DNA of 59,090 nucleotides, taken from contig DFLE01000033.1 of the NCBI GenBank assembly GCA_002373375.1, positions 1 to 59,090 of the forward strand, given 5' to 3'. Source of the DNA: Prevotellaceae bacterium UBA3627 (GTDB lineage Bacteria > Bacteroidota > Bacteroidia > Bacteroidales > Bacteroidaceae). Made by a program: the position numbers and the translations under genes. The notes beneath the pieces were generated by a model that was not told where the DNA came from, made no database searches, and saw only the letters and a list, made by a program, of their open reading frames with translations. Below, one piece after another: positions 17,380 to 24,186 of this stretch (the stretch's first letter is position 1; every line of letters begins with the position of its first letter).

Positions 17380-18870
17380 ATGATTAAAAAAACTTATTGG
17401 AGACTACTGATGGCGGCAATGTTCGTCGCAGTAATGGCTTTGCCACAGGAAGCATCGGCAAAGAAGATTGAATACCTAGGCCATGCCTACAATGGCAAGG
17501 TAAACAAGCAAAATATCCCTGAAGGCTATGGATGTTTAAGAATATTCGATGTGCAGATAATAGGTACTTTTGCCGACCGTACCGTGACAGATGCATTTGT
17601 GAGAATAGATCCCAATACAGAGAATTCACATGATTGTGTGTTTGAGGGTATAGTCACGTATGATGAATCCAACAACATCACGCTGAAAGCTGGAGGAGAA
17701 TTGAGAATAAAGTGTGCGGATAGAGAAATACCAGCTGAGAAAGAGTATGTGGATTATACAAGTTATTTCGAAACCATAAAAATCAAGTTGCCGCAAGATT
17801 TCTTGGCATCTCCCGAGTTCTTTATGCTCCCCAGTTACAAAGAACCCATATTGAATGTTTCAGAAGAAATAGTAAATAAAATGAATACTTTTAAATATGA
17901 TAGCAGCATCTTCAATGTTCCTTCTGGTATGTGGGCGTGTAACACTTATGATTTTAGATTAGAGAAATATGACATTTGGAAAAAATCAAAACAAAGAGCT
18001 GAACGCACAGAATGGTATTTAATAAGGAAAAATAAAGAAGAAGAAAAAAAAGAAAAGAGGACTAGTGTTTTCCATGATAATATAGGGCGTACTTGGGAAT
18101 GTTCTTTTTTTAGTAAAGAGGAATATAATACGAAAAAAATGATTTATAGTTTTAATAACTTTACCTTACATTACCCGAATGGTAATAAATTCTCTATGAA
18201 CAGCGTAGGCAGTGTCAAGTGGACAAAGAAATTAAGCAATGGTAAGGACGTGATAGTTAGTATGGATTGCTACAATTGTTACCAGACTGAAAGGGATTGT
18301 AATCCACCGATGGCGACACTTTCCGACTTCAGTATTCCCTTGAGCAAGAAAAACCTGTTTGATTTATGGAAAAGAGATAACTTTGTCTTGAGTAATTCTG
18401 ATTTGAAAGCAATAGACATTGATGGTGTCTACCACGAAACACCTTCTAAAACTGTTGAGAAAAAGATTAAGGATGAGCTTTATCCATATCTTGCCAACAA
18501 TGGAGCGGAAATAGAATTCGAAGTATTTGCTTCAGGCAACAATTATGGTGTTTTCAAGAACGGAAGAATCGTTTCCAATGTCTATGAGAAAGAAAAGAAA
18601 CAAGCAGAGGATAACATGAAGAAGATTCAGGCCGAACTAAACGAAGGCTATAGGAAGTATGGTAAAGCGAACTATGATGCATACTTGAAAGACCAAGTGA
18701 TTGTCGGTATGCCTGAAGAACTTATATTACGATACAACCCTGAACTGAAGGAAGAGACAAGATACTACAAGATATATTACCTGTATGGTGGTAATATGTG
18801 GCAACCTAAGCACATCTACACTGTGTGGGTCAGCAATGGCAAAGTCACCAATGTCATCACTTACCACTAA
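17380..18870 (+). CDS. Secreted protein of unknown function
   Basis: A 496-residue protein with a signal peptide ending ALPQEASA. The middle (about residues 200-300) is rich in Lys and Tyr. The C-terminal 90 residues (helix ENMKKIQAELNEGYRKYG, then VGMPEELILRYNPE and beta strands ending WVSNGKVTNVITYH) resemble the BamE/SmpA-like fold, in which a G-M-x-x-x-x-V/L motif precedes a small sheet. That similarity is inferred by eye. It lies 48 bases after the preceding lipoprotein gene and ends at a good terminator, so the two may form an operon. Confidence 0.65.
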   Translation: MIKKTYWRLLMAAMFVAVMALPQEASAKKIEYLGHAYNGKVNKQNIPEGYGCLRIFDVQIIGTFADRTVTDAFVRIDPNTENSHDCVFEGIVTYDESNNITLKAGGELRIKCADREIPAEKEYVDYTSYFETIKIKLPQDFLASPEFFMLPSYKEPILNVSEEIVNKMNTFKYDSSIFNVPSGMWACNTYDFRLEKYDIWKKSKQRAERTEWYLIRKNKEEEKKEKRTSVFHDNIGRTWECSFFSKEEYNTKKMIYSFNNFTLHYPNGNKFSMNSVGSVKWTKKLSNGKDVIVSMDCYNCYQTERDCNPPMATLSDFSIPLSKKNLFDLWKRDNFVLSNSDLKAIDIDGVYHETPSKTVEKKIKDELYPYLANNGAEIEFEVFASGNNYGVFKNGRIVSNVYEKEKKQAEDNMKKIQAELNEGYRKYGKANYDAYLKDQVIVGMPEELILRYNPELKEETRYYKIYYLYGGNMWQPKHIYTVWVSNGKVTNVITYH

Positions 18871-18915
18871 CCCTTCCTGTTTTTCTATAATTTTGTAAGT
18901 TAATTAGTTAGTAAG

Positions 18916-18946
18916 TTGCGGCATATCCGGAGGACATGCCGCAACA
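18916..18946 (+). terminator. Hairpin terminator after the 496-residue protein gene
   Basis: GTTGCGGCAT (18916-18925) pairs perfectly with ATGCCGCAAC (18937-18946) around an 11-base loop, 45 bases after the stop codon. The T-run is poor (ACTTATTAAT), so termination strength is uncertain. Confidence 0.6.
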
Positions 18947-18982
18947 CTTATTAATGAATTCTCATAGTTATTTTCTTTCAAG

Positions 18983-19018
18983 CTTGGAATGGTGCTAATA
19001 GTGTAATGTTTAAAACCT
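18983..19018 (+). repeat. Duplicated 3' fragment of the 15954 gene
   Basis: AGCTTGGAATGGTGCTAATA and the following bases match 16403-16439 inside the 15954-16457 gene with few changes. The copy has no coding context here and directly precedes a broken small gene. Confidence 0.7.
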
Positions 19019-19032
19019 AAAACTATTGATTT

Positions 19033-19136
19033 ATGAAAAAGATCTTTTTTTATTTGCATTTGCGATGATGGTGTCAATACCCGTCGGTGCACAAACAAGC
19101 AAGAACGTCAATTCAGTTACGCAATTCTCTCCTTAA
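19033..19136 (+). pseudogene. Frameshifted remnant of a small secreted protein gene
   Basis: ATGAAAAAGATC opens a signal-peptide-like frame (MKKIFF) that hits a stop after about 12 codons. Across one frameshift in the T-run, the reading continues FAFAMMVSIPVGAQTSKN and stops at 19136. This is a clear signal peptide with an AQ cleavage site, cut short by decay. It follows the duplicated fragment at 18983, so both were probably once part of a paralogue of the 15954 gene. Confidence 0.6.
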
Positions 19137-19206
19137 AAAGCCGCCGTCAAACGAATAAATAATACTTTATGTAATTCCACAAATAATTTATAAAAAACAA
19201 TTTATC

Positions 19207-19941
19207 ATGAAACAGAATAATATCATTACAATACTTTTTACACTGGTCATAATGTTCACAATGCAGACAGCGTCTGCACAGCGAAAGCAAGCATCAGGGA
19301 GAGATGCTGATTTGGATGCTGCTATAAAGTTGGCAGGAAAAGGTTATTTAGACCGTAACTACAAGTTGACGAAGTCGCTTGGAGGTATACAGCTTGGTGA
19401 CTATAATCTAATACCTATCACCCCGCCAAAATCTTCAGGAAAGGCAGTGTTGGAAGTAATCAGTTTTGGTGCCGCAGGAAACACCATCCTGATTGATATG
19501 GATATTTTAGAAGGAACCGAACGTACCAAAGAAACTTACTCTTGGTCAGGAAGTGACGTCCATTTAGTTCCATCATACGAAGGAGGAACAGGAAGTTTTG
19601 TCGTTATGCGTGGTCGAACAGTCTGTGGCGGACTGGTAAAGAACAATGGTAAGTGGATTCTCATTATCAGGGCAGGTGACGCAGAGAGAACTGTCAGCAA
19701 CCTGAGGCGTGGCATGACTCCTGCAGAAGTGGAGTCTGCCTTTAGTGACCTCGGAGGTAGCCAGTTCAAATACACTGCTGACAGCGGGAACATGAAGGTT
19801 TACTCGCTGTTGTGGTTTCGCAACGTAAAGCGTTATAACCCTTCGCGTACCGACTATAAGTATGCATTGCGCAATGATGAGAAATACGCAGACTTCTATT
19901 TTGATGCACAGGGAAAACTTGTCAAGTGGATTATGTTCTAA
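19207..19941 (+). CDS. Secreted protein with BamE/SmpA-like C-terminus
   Basis: The 244-residue protein has a signal peptide ending QTASAQ. Residues about 60-160 are beta-rich. The C-terminal 85 residues contain LRRGMTPAEVESAFSDLGG, then YSLLWF and YADFYFDAQGKLVKW. This is the pattern of BamE/SmpA-like lipoprotein domains (G-M-T-x-x-E-V-x-x-x-L-G, then strands ending in D-x-x-G-K-L). It is not a true BamE, being soluble and longer. A partial copy of the long repeat starts 6 bases after the stop. Confidence 0.65.
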   Translation: MKQNNIITILFTLVIMFTMQTASAQRKQASGRDADLDAAIKLAGKGYLDRNYKLTKSLGGIQLGDYNLIPITPPKSSGKAVLEVISFGAAGNTILIDMDILEGTERTKETYSWSGSDVHLVPSYEGGTGSFVVMRGRTVCGGLVKNNGKWILIIRAGDAERTVSNLRRGMTPAEVESAFSDLGGSQFKYTADSGNMKVYSLLWFRNVKRYNPSRTDYKYALRNDEKYADFYFDAQGKLVKWIMF

Positions 19942-19947
19942 CGACGT

Positions 19948-20019
19948 GTCAGGAGGAAATAATTTTGAAATATCGCACGTATGAGGCGTTAAAAAACAGT
20001 GCCCGATAGGACAAAATCG
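19948..20019 (+). repeat. Partial copy B of the long dispersed repeat
   Basis: About 72 bases (AGGAGGAAATAATTTTGAAA through GATAGGACAAAATCG) match the 3' ends of copies A (15374-15445) and C (36954-37025). The resemblance to copy A resumes at 20055 (AATTTCAGTGTAGATAG). Tandem AGAACAACAGA units follow at 20090-20120. Confidence 0.85.
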
Positions 20020-20172
20020 CTTTTTCACTATTTTTGTCTTGTGAGAAAAAGGTATGAGAATTTCAGTGTAGATAGATAAATGAGAACAACAGAAGAACAA
20101 CAGAAGAACAGAAGAACAAGGGAAAAACTAAATTTCCTTACCCCAAATGAGGTCTTTTTCAAACTTTTTGCC

Positions 20173-20203
20173 TAACTTTGCAACAAACCAGCACTTGCTG
20201 GTT
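20173..20203 (+). promoter_or_regulatory. -7 box and leader hairpin for the glycine-rich protein gene
   Basis: TAACTTTG (20173-20180) fits the -7 consensus. Beginning 6 bases after it, a perfect palindrome AACCAGCACTTGCTGGTT (20186-20203) would sit at the very 5' end of the transcript, about 70 bases before the start codon. It may stabilise the mRNA or bind a regulator. No good -33 TTTG is seen. Confidence 0.5.
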
Positions 20204-20271
20204 GACTCTATAGTCGCATGAAATGCAACAAACAGTTTTAATTCACAATAAAATTAAAGTATAAAAACAAA

Positions 20272-22197
20272 ATGAAAAAGAAACTACTTTCGATGCTCGT
20301 GCTGCTCTGCGCCATCGTGCAGGGGACGTGGGCACAAGACGAATGGGCTACGGTGTATAAGCAGACGCAGACTACCGAGACCAACTGGACGGCACTGGAT
20401 GCTGGCTCCACGACGGGCAAGACGCTCGGCAGTGCTAACACCACGACGTACTATTACGCCACGGGCGACCTCAGTTTCACCAACACTGCAGCGGGCGGCA
20501 GCGGACTGACCATCCTGGGCACGGTGTATCTCTACGTGCCTGAGGGCATGATGCTGACCTGCACAGGCGCCAATGCCAGCGGACTGACGGGTGGCGGTGC
20601 CGGCATCGAACTGACCGAGGGCAACACGCTCTACCTCATCGGTGGCGGCACGGTGAATGCCACGGGCGGCAAGGCTGCCAACGGCGGCAACGGCGGTGAC
20701 GGCGGTGACGCAGAGTGTACCTATGATGAGTCCATCCTCGGCGGCTCGGGCGGCTCGGGCGGCAACGGCGGCGGCGGTGCCGGCGCAGGCATCGGCACAC
20801 GCGGCGCCAACGGCGGCAATGGCGGAGCCGGCGGTCAACGCAACGGGTCTTACGGACAGGAGACCACACAATATGGCGTTGATGGCAGTGCCGGTAGTGC
20901 CGGTAGTACCGCTGGCGCCATGGGCACGCTCTATGTTTACCAGGCTTTGGCCCCCACACTGAATGTCAAGGGTGGCGCTGCAGGCTCAAACGGCACCGGT
21001 GGCAATAGGGGTCTCACCGCTTCCCAGCACCCTGGTTCGAATGTATATATGGCTTCAGGTGGCGGTGGCGGCGGTGGCGGCGGCTTCGGCGGTGCTGCCA
21101 GCAACATCGGCACCGGTGGCTGCGGTGGCGGCGGTGGCGGCGGTGGTGCCGCAGGTAACGTGGCATGGGTAGTGTACTCTGGAACCGCAAACGGCTACTA
21201 TCATGCAGGAGCGAAAGGCGGTAAAGGCGGCACGAATGGTAATGGCACATCGGCTCCCGAGGGCACTTCCATTGAGTTGACCAACCCGAAATATGCGGAT
21301 ATCCAAGCGGGTGGCCTCAGAGATTCTGCCAGCGACTATACGGATGACGCTGGTTGGGAGAGTGGCAACGCCTGGCACGAGGGCGGTGATGGCGGCAGCA
21401 GTGGCATTCCCACCAGGAGCGGGGCGGTCGGCACCGTGATGCCAGCCAACGGCGACGGTACATGGACGATTGCCTCGATGCCCGCCTTCGACGTGGAGCT
21501 GCAGATAGAGTATGAAACCGCGCTGGCACTCAGCGAGACGGCGGACAACACGGCCGCCCTCGGCGAGTGGAACGGCTGCGAGGCCGACGTGACGCTGACG
21601 CGTACCCTTCAGACGGGCGGCTACAACACGTTTGCCGTGCCGTTCGGCATGGCCATCCCCAGCGGATGGACGGTGAAGGAACTGAGCAGCGCATCGCTCA
21701 GCGAAGGTGTGCTAACGCTGAACTTCGCTGCCGCATCAAGCATCGAGGCAGGCAAGCCGTATCTGGTGAAGGTGAACGCAACCACCGACCTCGCCGCATC
21801 GGCCATCACGGGAGTCATCGTCAGCAAGAATGCCGTGCCATCTACCTCTGCCAGCGTGGACTTCATACCTACCTTTGGTGCAACGACCATCACGGGCGAC
21901 GTGGAGGACATACTATTCCTCAGCAGCGGCAACACCCTGCTCAACCCCAATGCCGAGAACCCGCAGATGAAGGGCTTCCGTGCCTACTTCCTGCTGAAGG
22001 GCGAGGCTGCAGCCGCCAAGGCCAGCGCCTTTGTCATGAACTTCGGCGAGGGCGAGACCACGGGCATCATCAGCCTCAAGGCCGACGGCACTGCATATGG
22101 CAAGGAGGCTGTCTATACGCTCGACGGTCGCCGTCTGCAAGGCCTGCCAAGCGCAAAGGGTGTGTATATCATAAATGGTAAAAAAGTCATCAAATAA
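20272..22197 (+). CDS. Glycine-rich secreted protein with type IX-like C-terminal tail
   Basis: The 641-residue protein has a signal peptide (MKKKLLSMLVLLCAIVQGTWA). Residues about 120-330 consist of Gly-rich GGNGG, GGSGG and GGGGG runs, probably a polyglycine-type or beta-roll fold. Residues 440-610 look like a beta-sandwich (TRTLQTGGYNTFAVPFGMAI). The end, AVYTLDGRRLQGLPSAKGVYIINGKKVIK split over about 30 residues, is the pattern many Prevotella proteins share and that is read as a type IX secretion sorting domain. It is therefore probably on the cell surface. The gene is visibly richer in G and C than its neighbours and starts the island. Confidence 0.75.
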   Translation: MKKKLLSMLVLLCAIVQGTWAQDEWATVYKQTQTTETNWTALDAGSTTGKTLGSANTTTYYYATGDLSFTNTAAGGSGLTILGTVYLYVPEGMMLTCTGANASGLTGGGAGIELTEGNTLYLIGGGTVNATGGKAANGGNGGDGGDAECTYDESILGGSGGSGGNGGGGAGAGIGTRGANGGNGGAGGQRNGSYGQETTQYGVDGSAGSAGSTAGAMGTLYVYQALAPTLNVKGGAAGSNGTGGNRGLTASQHPGSNVYMASGGGGGGGGGFGGAASNIGTGGCGGGGGGGGAAGNVAWVVYSGTANGYYHAGAKGGKGGTNGNGTSAPEGTSIELTNPKYADIQAGGLRDSASDYTDDAGWESGNAWHEGGDGGSSGIPTRSGAVGTVMPANGDGTWTIASMPAFDVELQIEYETALALSETADNTAALGEWNGCEADVTLTRTLQTGGYNTFAVPFGMAIPSGWTVKELSSASLSEGVLTLNFAAASSIEAGKPYLVKVNATTDLAASAITGVIVSKNAVPSTSASVDFIPTFGATTITGDVEDILFLSSGNTLLNPNAENPQMKGFRAYFLLKGEAAAAKASAFVMNFGEGETTGIISLKADGTAYGKEAVYTLDGRRLQGLPSAKGVYIINGKKVIK

Positions 22198-22215
22198 AGA
22201 ACGGAGGACTCGACA

Positions 22216-22422
22216 ATGATTAAGCAAGTAATCGATTTTAACCGCTTGTCAAAGCAAGAATATATGAAGCCCACGATGAAAGTCGTTGAGGTAGGCGTAA
22301 GGCAACAGATACTGGCCGGTTCGCTGACCAGCGTACAGAGCACTGGCCTCGACGACGGGGAGGAGCTCAAGTACGGCAACGATGGCGGCAAGAGTGGCAG
22401 CATGTGGGACAATGCCTGGTAA
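22216..22422 (+). CDS. Small peptide with conserved leader-like N-terminus
   Basis: A 68-residue peptide lies 18 bases downstream of the glycine-rich gene, so the two are probably co-transcribed. A possible internal start (ATG at 22264) would give MKPTMKVVEVGVRQQILAGS followed by a Ser/Thr/Gly/Asp-rich tail ending SMWDNAW. From memory, Prevotella genomes hold many short orphan peptides with a similar KPxxxVVEV...QILAGS start and a variable tail, but no function is established. There is no signal peptide. It may be a leader-plus-core precursor, though no modifying enzyme is next to it. Confidence 0.6.
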   Translation: MIKQVIDFNRLSKQEYMKPTMKVVEVGVRQQILAGSLTSVQSTGLDDGEELKYGNDGGKSGSMWDNAW

Positions 22423-22485
22423 ACGCTACAGAGCTAAATGACACTATAGTAAAGTAAAAGCCCAATAAAGAAAACAATGACAACA

Positions 22486-23220
22486 ATGAAAAAGATATTT
22501 TCAATTCTCGCCCTGCTGCTCATGACAGCAGTGGGCGCAACGGCGCAGACTACGTACACCGTGACCGTGAAGGACGGCACGGAGGATGCCGCCAACTGGT
22601 CTGCCACCCCCAACCCCGCCGGGGAAGGACAGAGCGTGACCATCAAGTACAACGGCACGAAGAAGGTGAAGAGCGTCACGGCCGTGCAGAAAACCCTCCG
22701 CCCGCTGGCCGAGGCCACGACGGCCGACCTGGGCAAGATAGCCGGTGCCGACGGCATCATCTACGGTACAAAGGCCGCTGCCGAGGCCGCCGGCACCCAG
22801 GCCGTGGCTATGATTGCCTACGTGGGCAGCGAGACCGACCACACCACCTACAAGCACGGCTTGGCTATCGCGCTCGCCGACGAGAGCAGCGATGGCTGGT
22901 CCTGGGCCGAGAGCGCCTGCGAGGCTAAGAATACATCAACCCCCGTTGCGAATGCCTCGTGGCTGTTGCCCAGCCAGAATCAGTGGAATGCTATGTTCAA
23001 GGCCAACGGCGGCGATGAAAAAAGCTACACCGGTCTGGATACAGCGTTAGCCACCGCTGGAGGCGACAGCAGTAAATTGCAGGAGGGCGACAACTACTGG
23101 TCGTCTACGCTGTACAATGACTATGTCGCCTATGGCTTGTCCCCCGCCGATGGCGTTGCCTCCTGGGACTCCTTCTCTGTGGTCTACCACTTCCGTGCTC
23201 GCGCCTGCCTCGCTTTTTAA
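22486..23220 (+). CDS. Secreted protein with C-type-lectin-like (DUF1566/Lcl) domain; candidate DGR target
   Basis: After a signal peptide (MKKIFSILALLLMTAVGATAQ; an ATG three codons earlier at 22477 is also possible) there is a small beta domain (TYTVTVKDGTEDAANW). From about residue 115 follows an FGE/C-type-lectin-like domain with GWSWAESACEA, WLLPSQNQWNAM, NYWSSTL and a final FRARACLAF. This ending is the hallmark of the ligand-binding domain diversified by DGRs. Of the 27 codons between the STL and FRARA motifs, 24 end in C or T and none ends in A, as expected when AAC/AAT template codons are mutated at their adenines. I see no reverse transcriptase or template repeat in the window. Confidence 0.75.
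   Translation: MKKIFSILALLLMTAVGATAQTTYTVTVKDGTEDAANWSATPNPAGEGQSVTIKYNGTKKVKSVTAVQKTLRPLAEATTADLGKIAGADGIIYGTKAAAEAAGTQAVAMIAYVGSETDHTTYKHGLAIALADESSDGWSWAESACEAKNTSTPVANASWLLPSQNQWNAMFKANGGDEKSYTGLDTALATAGGDSSKLQEGDNYWSSTLYNDYVAYGLSPADGVASWDSFSVVYHFRARACLAF
23095..23217 (+). other. Putative DGR variable region (VR)
   Basis: The 3' end of the preceding gene, from the YWSSTL codons to the last codon. Codons 23113-23193 are nearly all NNY, with varied bases in the first two positions (GTC, GCC, TAT, GGC, TCC, CCC, GAT, TTC, CAC). The GC-rich end (CGTGCTCGCGCCTGCCTCGC) could be the initiation-of-mutagenic-homing site. This rests on pattern only; the matching adenine-rich template repeat would have to be found elsewhere in the genome. 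Confidence 0.55.
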
Positions 23221-23258
23221 CCCATTTACCCATTTACCAGTTTATCTGTCTTAGCCGC

Positions 23259-23420
23259 GAGGGCGGCTCCGAAAGCCACGGCGCACGGATGCCGCCCTCC
23301 CTTTCGCTCCCTCTCTGCCGTGAGCGGTGCTACCGGGAGGACAGGAACATGCCTCTCCGCCGTGAGCGGTGCTACTTGGAGGACGTGAACATGTCTCTCC
23401 GCCGCAAGCGGTGACAAGAG
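23259..23420 (+). repeat. Hairpin and 42-bp direct repeats after the candidate VR
   Basis: GAGGGCGGC (23259-23267) pairs with GCCGCCCTC (23291-23299), with an inner GGCT/AGCC pair, about 40 bases after the coding end. Then come units of 42 bases at 23311-23352 and 23353-23394 and a partial third to 23420, each containing CTCTCCGCCGTGAGCGGTG or a close variant. Known DGR targets have a hairpin or cruciform just downstream of VR, so this position is suggestive. Confidence 0.65.
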
Positions 23421-23424
23421 TCTG

Positions 23425-23949
23425 ATGGAGTTTTGTGCTGGCTATCCCACGTCAAAGTTCGGCGACGACATGATGACGCGCTGGGCGATGTATGCCGATA
23501 CGCCGCTTAGTGGGAACGTGAGAACCAGCCTTTATCCGCAATTGCGGGAGGCTGTAAAGGGACTGGATGCGGTTGCGGCTGCTGAGAGGCTGCTGCGCTG
23601 GGTACAGACGGCATTTGAATACAAGTATGATGAGGAGGTGTGGGGGCGTGACCGTGCCTTCTTCGCGGAGGAGTCGCTGTATTATCCCTACTGTGACTGC
23701 GAGGACAGGTCAATACTGTTCTCCCGTCTTGTGCGTGACCTGCTCGGCCTTGATGTACTGTTGGTGTTCTACCCAGGGCATCTCGCTACTGCGGTGGACT
23801 TTAAGGATGGTGCGCACGGCGACTACATAGAGATGGGCGACAGACGATTCACTGTGTGTGACCCTACATACATCGGGGCACCCGTAGGTGACACGATGCC
23901 CGACATGGATAATAGAACAGCAAAAGTGATATTGCTAAATACTAAATAA
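23425..23949 (+). CDS. Transglutaminase-like cysteine protease domain, 5'-truncated
   Basis: The 174 residues hold a transglutaminase-like core: the Cys in YYPYCDCEDRSILFSRLV (about residue 90), the His in FYPGHLATAV and the Asp in CDPTYIGAPVGDTMP, forming a Cys-His-Asp triad. Related Bacteroidales proteins that I recall have a signal peptide and several hundred more residues upstream. Here the frame begins straight after the 42-bp repeats, without a signal peptide, so the gene appears to have lost its 5' part. It is probably a remnant, or a domain expressed alone. Confidence 0.65.
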   Translation: MEFCAGYPTSKFGDDMMTRWAMYADTPLSGNVRTSLYPQLREAVKGLDAVAAAERLLRWVQTAFEYKYDEEVWGRDRAFFAEESLYYPYCDCEDRSILFSRLVRDLLGLDVLLVFYPGHLATAVDFKDGAHGDYIEMGDRRFTVCDPTYIGAPVGDTMPDMDNRTAKVILLNTK

Positions 23950-24028
23950 GATACATCTTTGTTGATAGTCAACAGATGATTTCATTACAAGACTATCAGT
24001 ATAATTTGTTTTCATATCCTTATAGATA

Positions 24029-24080
24029 AACTGTTGCGAATTTGCAGAATTGAAAGTAAATCTGTAAATTTGCAACAGTT
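24029..24080 (+). promoter_or_regulatory. Palindromic module with embedded promoter, copy 2
   Basis: An inverted repeat (AACTGTTGCGAATTTGCAGA to GTAAATTTGCAACAGTT) with TTTG (24041-24044) and TAAATTTG (24065-24072) 20 bases apart, pointing at the regulator gene at 24187. The sequence is almost identical to copy 3 at 28768. The 114-base leader before the start codon is longer than for the other copies. Confidence 0.75.
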
Positions 24081-24186
24081 TCTTTGTTGAAATAGTTATG
24101 AATGTGATTTCATGGAATTTGTGTTTGTGCTAACCTATGATGTCATCATAATGGCACAGAATTATTTAGAAGAGTTAATTTAGATA

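Noticed and set aside
22486..23220. Formylglycine-generating or other FGE-type enzyme
   Set aside because: The fold is similar, but the active-site Cys pair expected for FGE is not apparent, and the ending is that of a binding domain.
23311..23420. CRISPR-like array
   Set aside because: Only 2.6 units, no unique spacers (the units are contiguous), and no cas genes.
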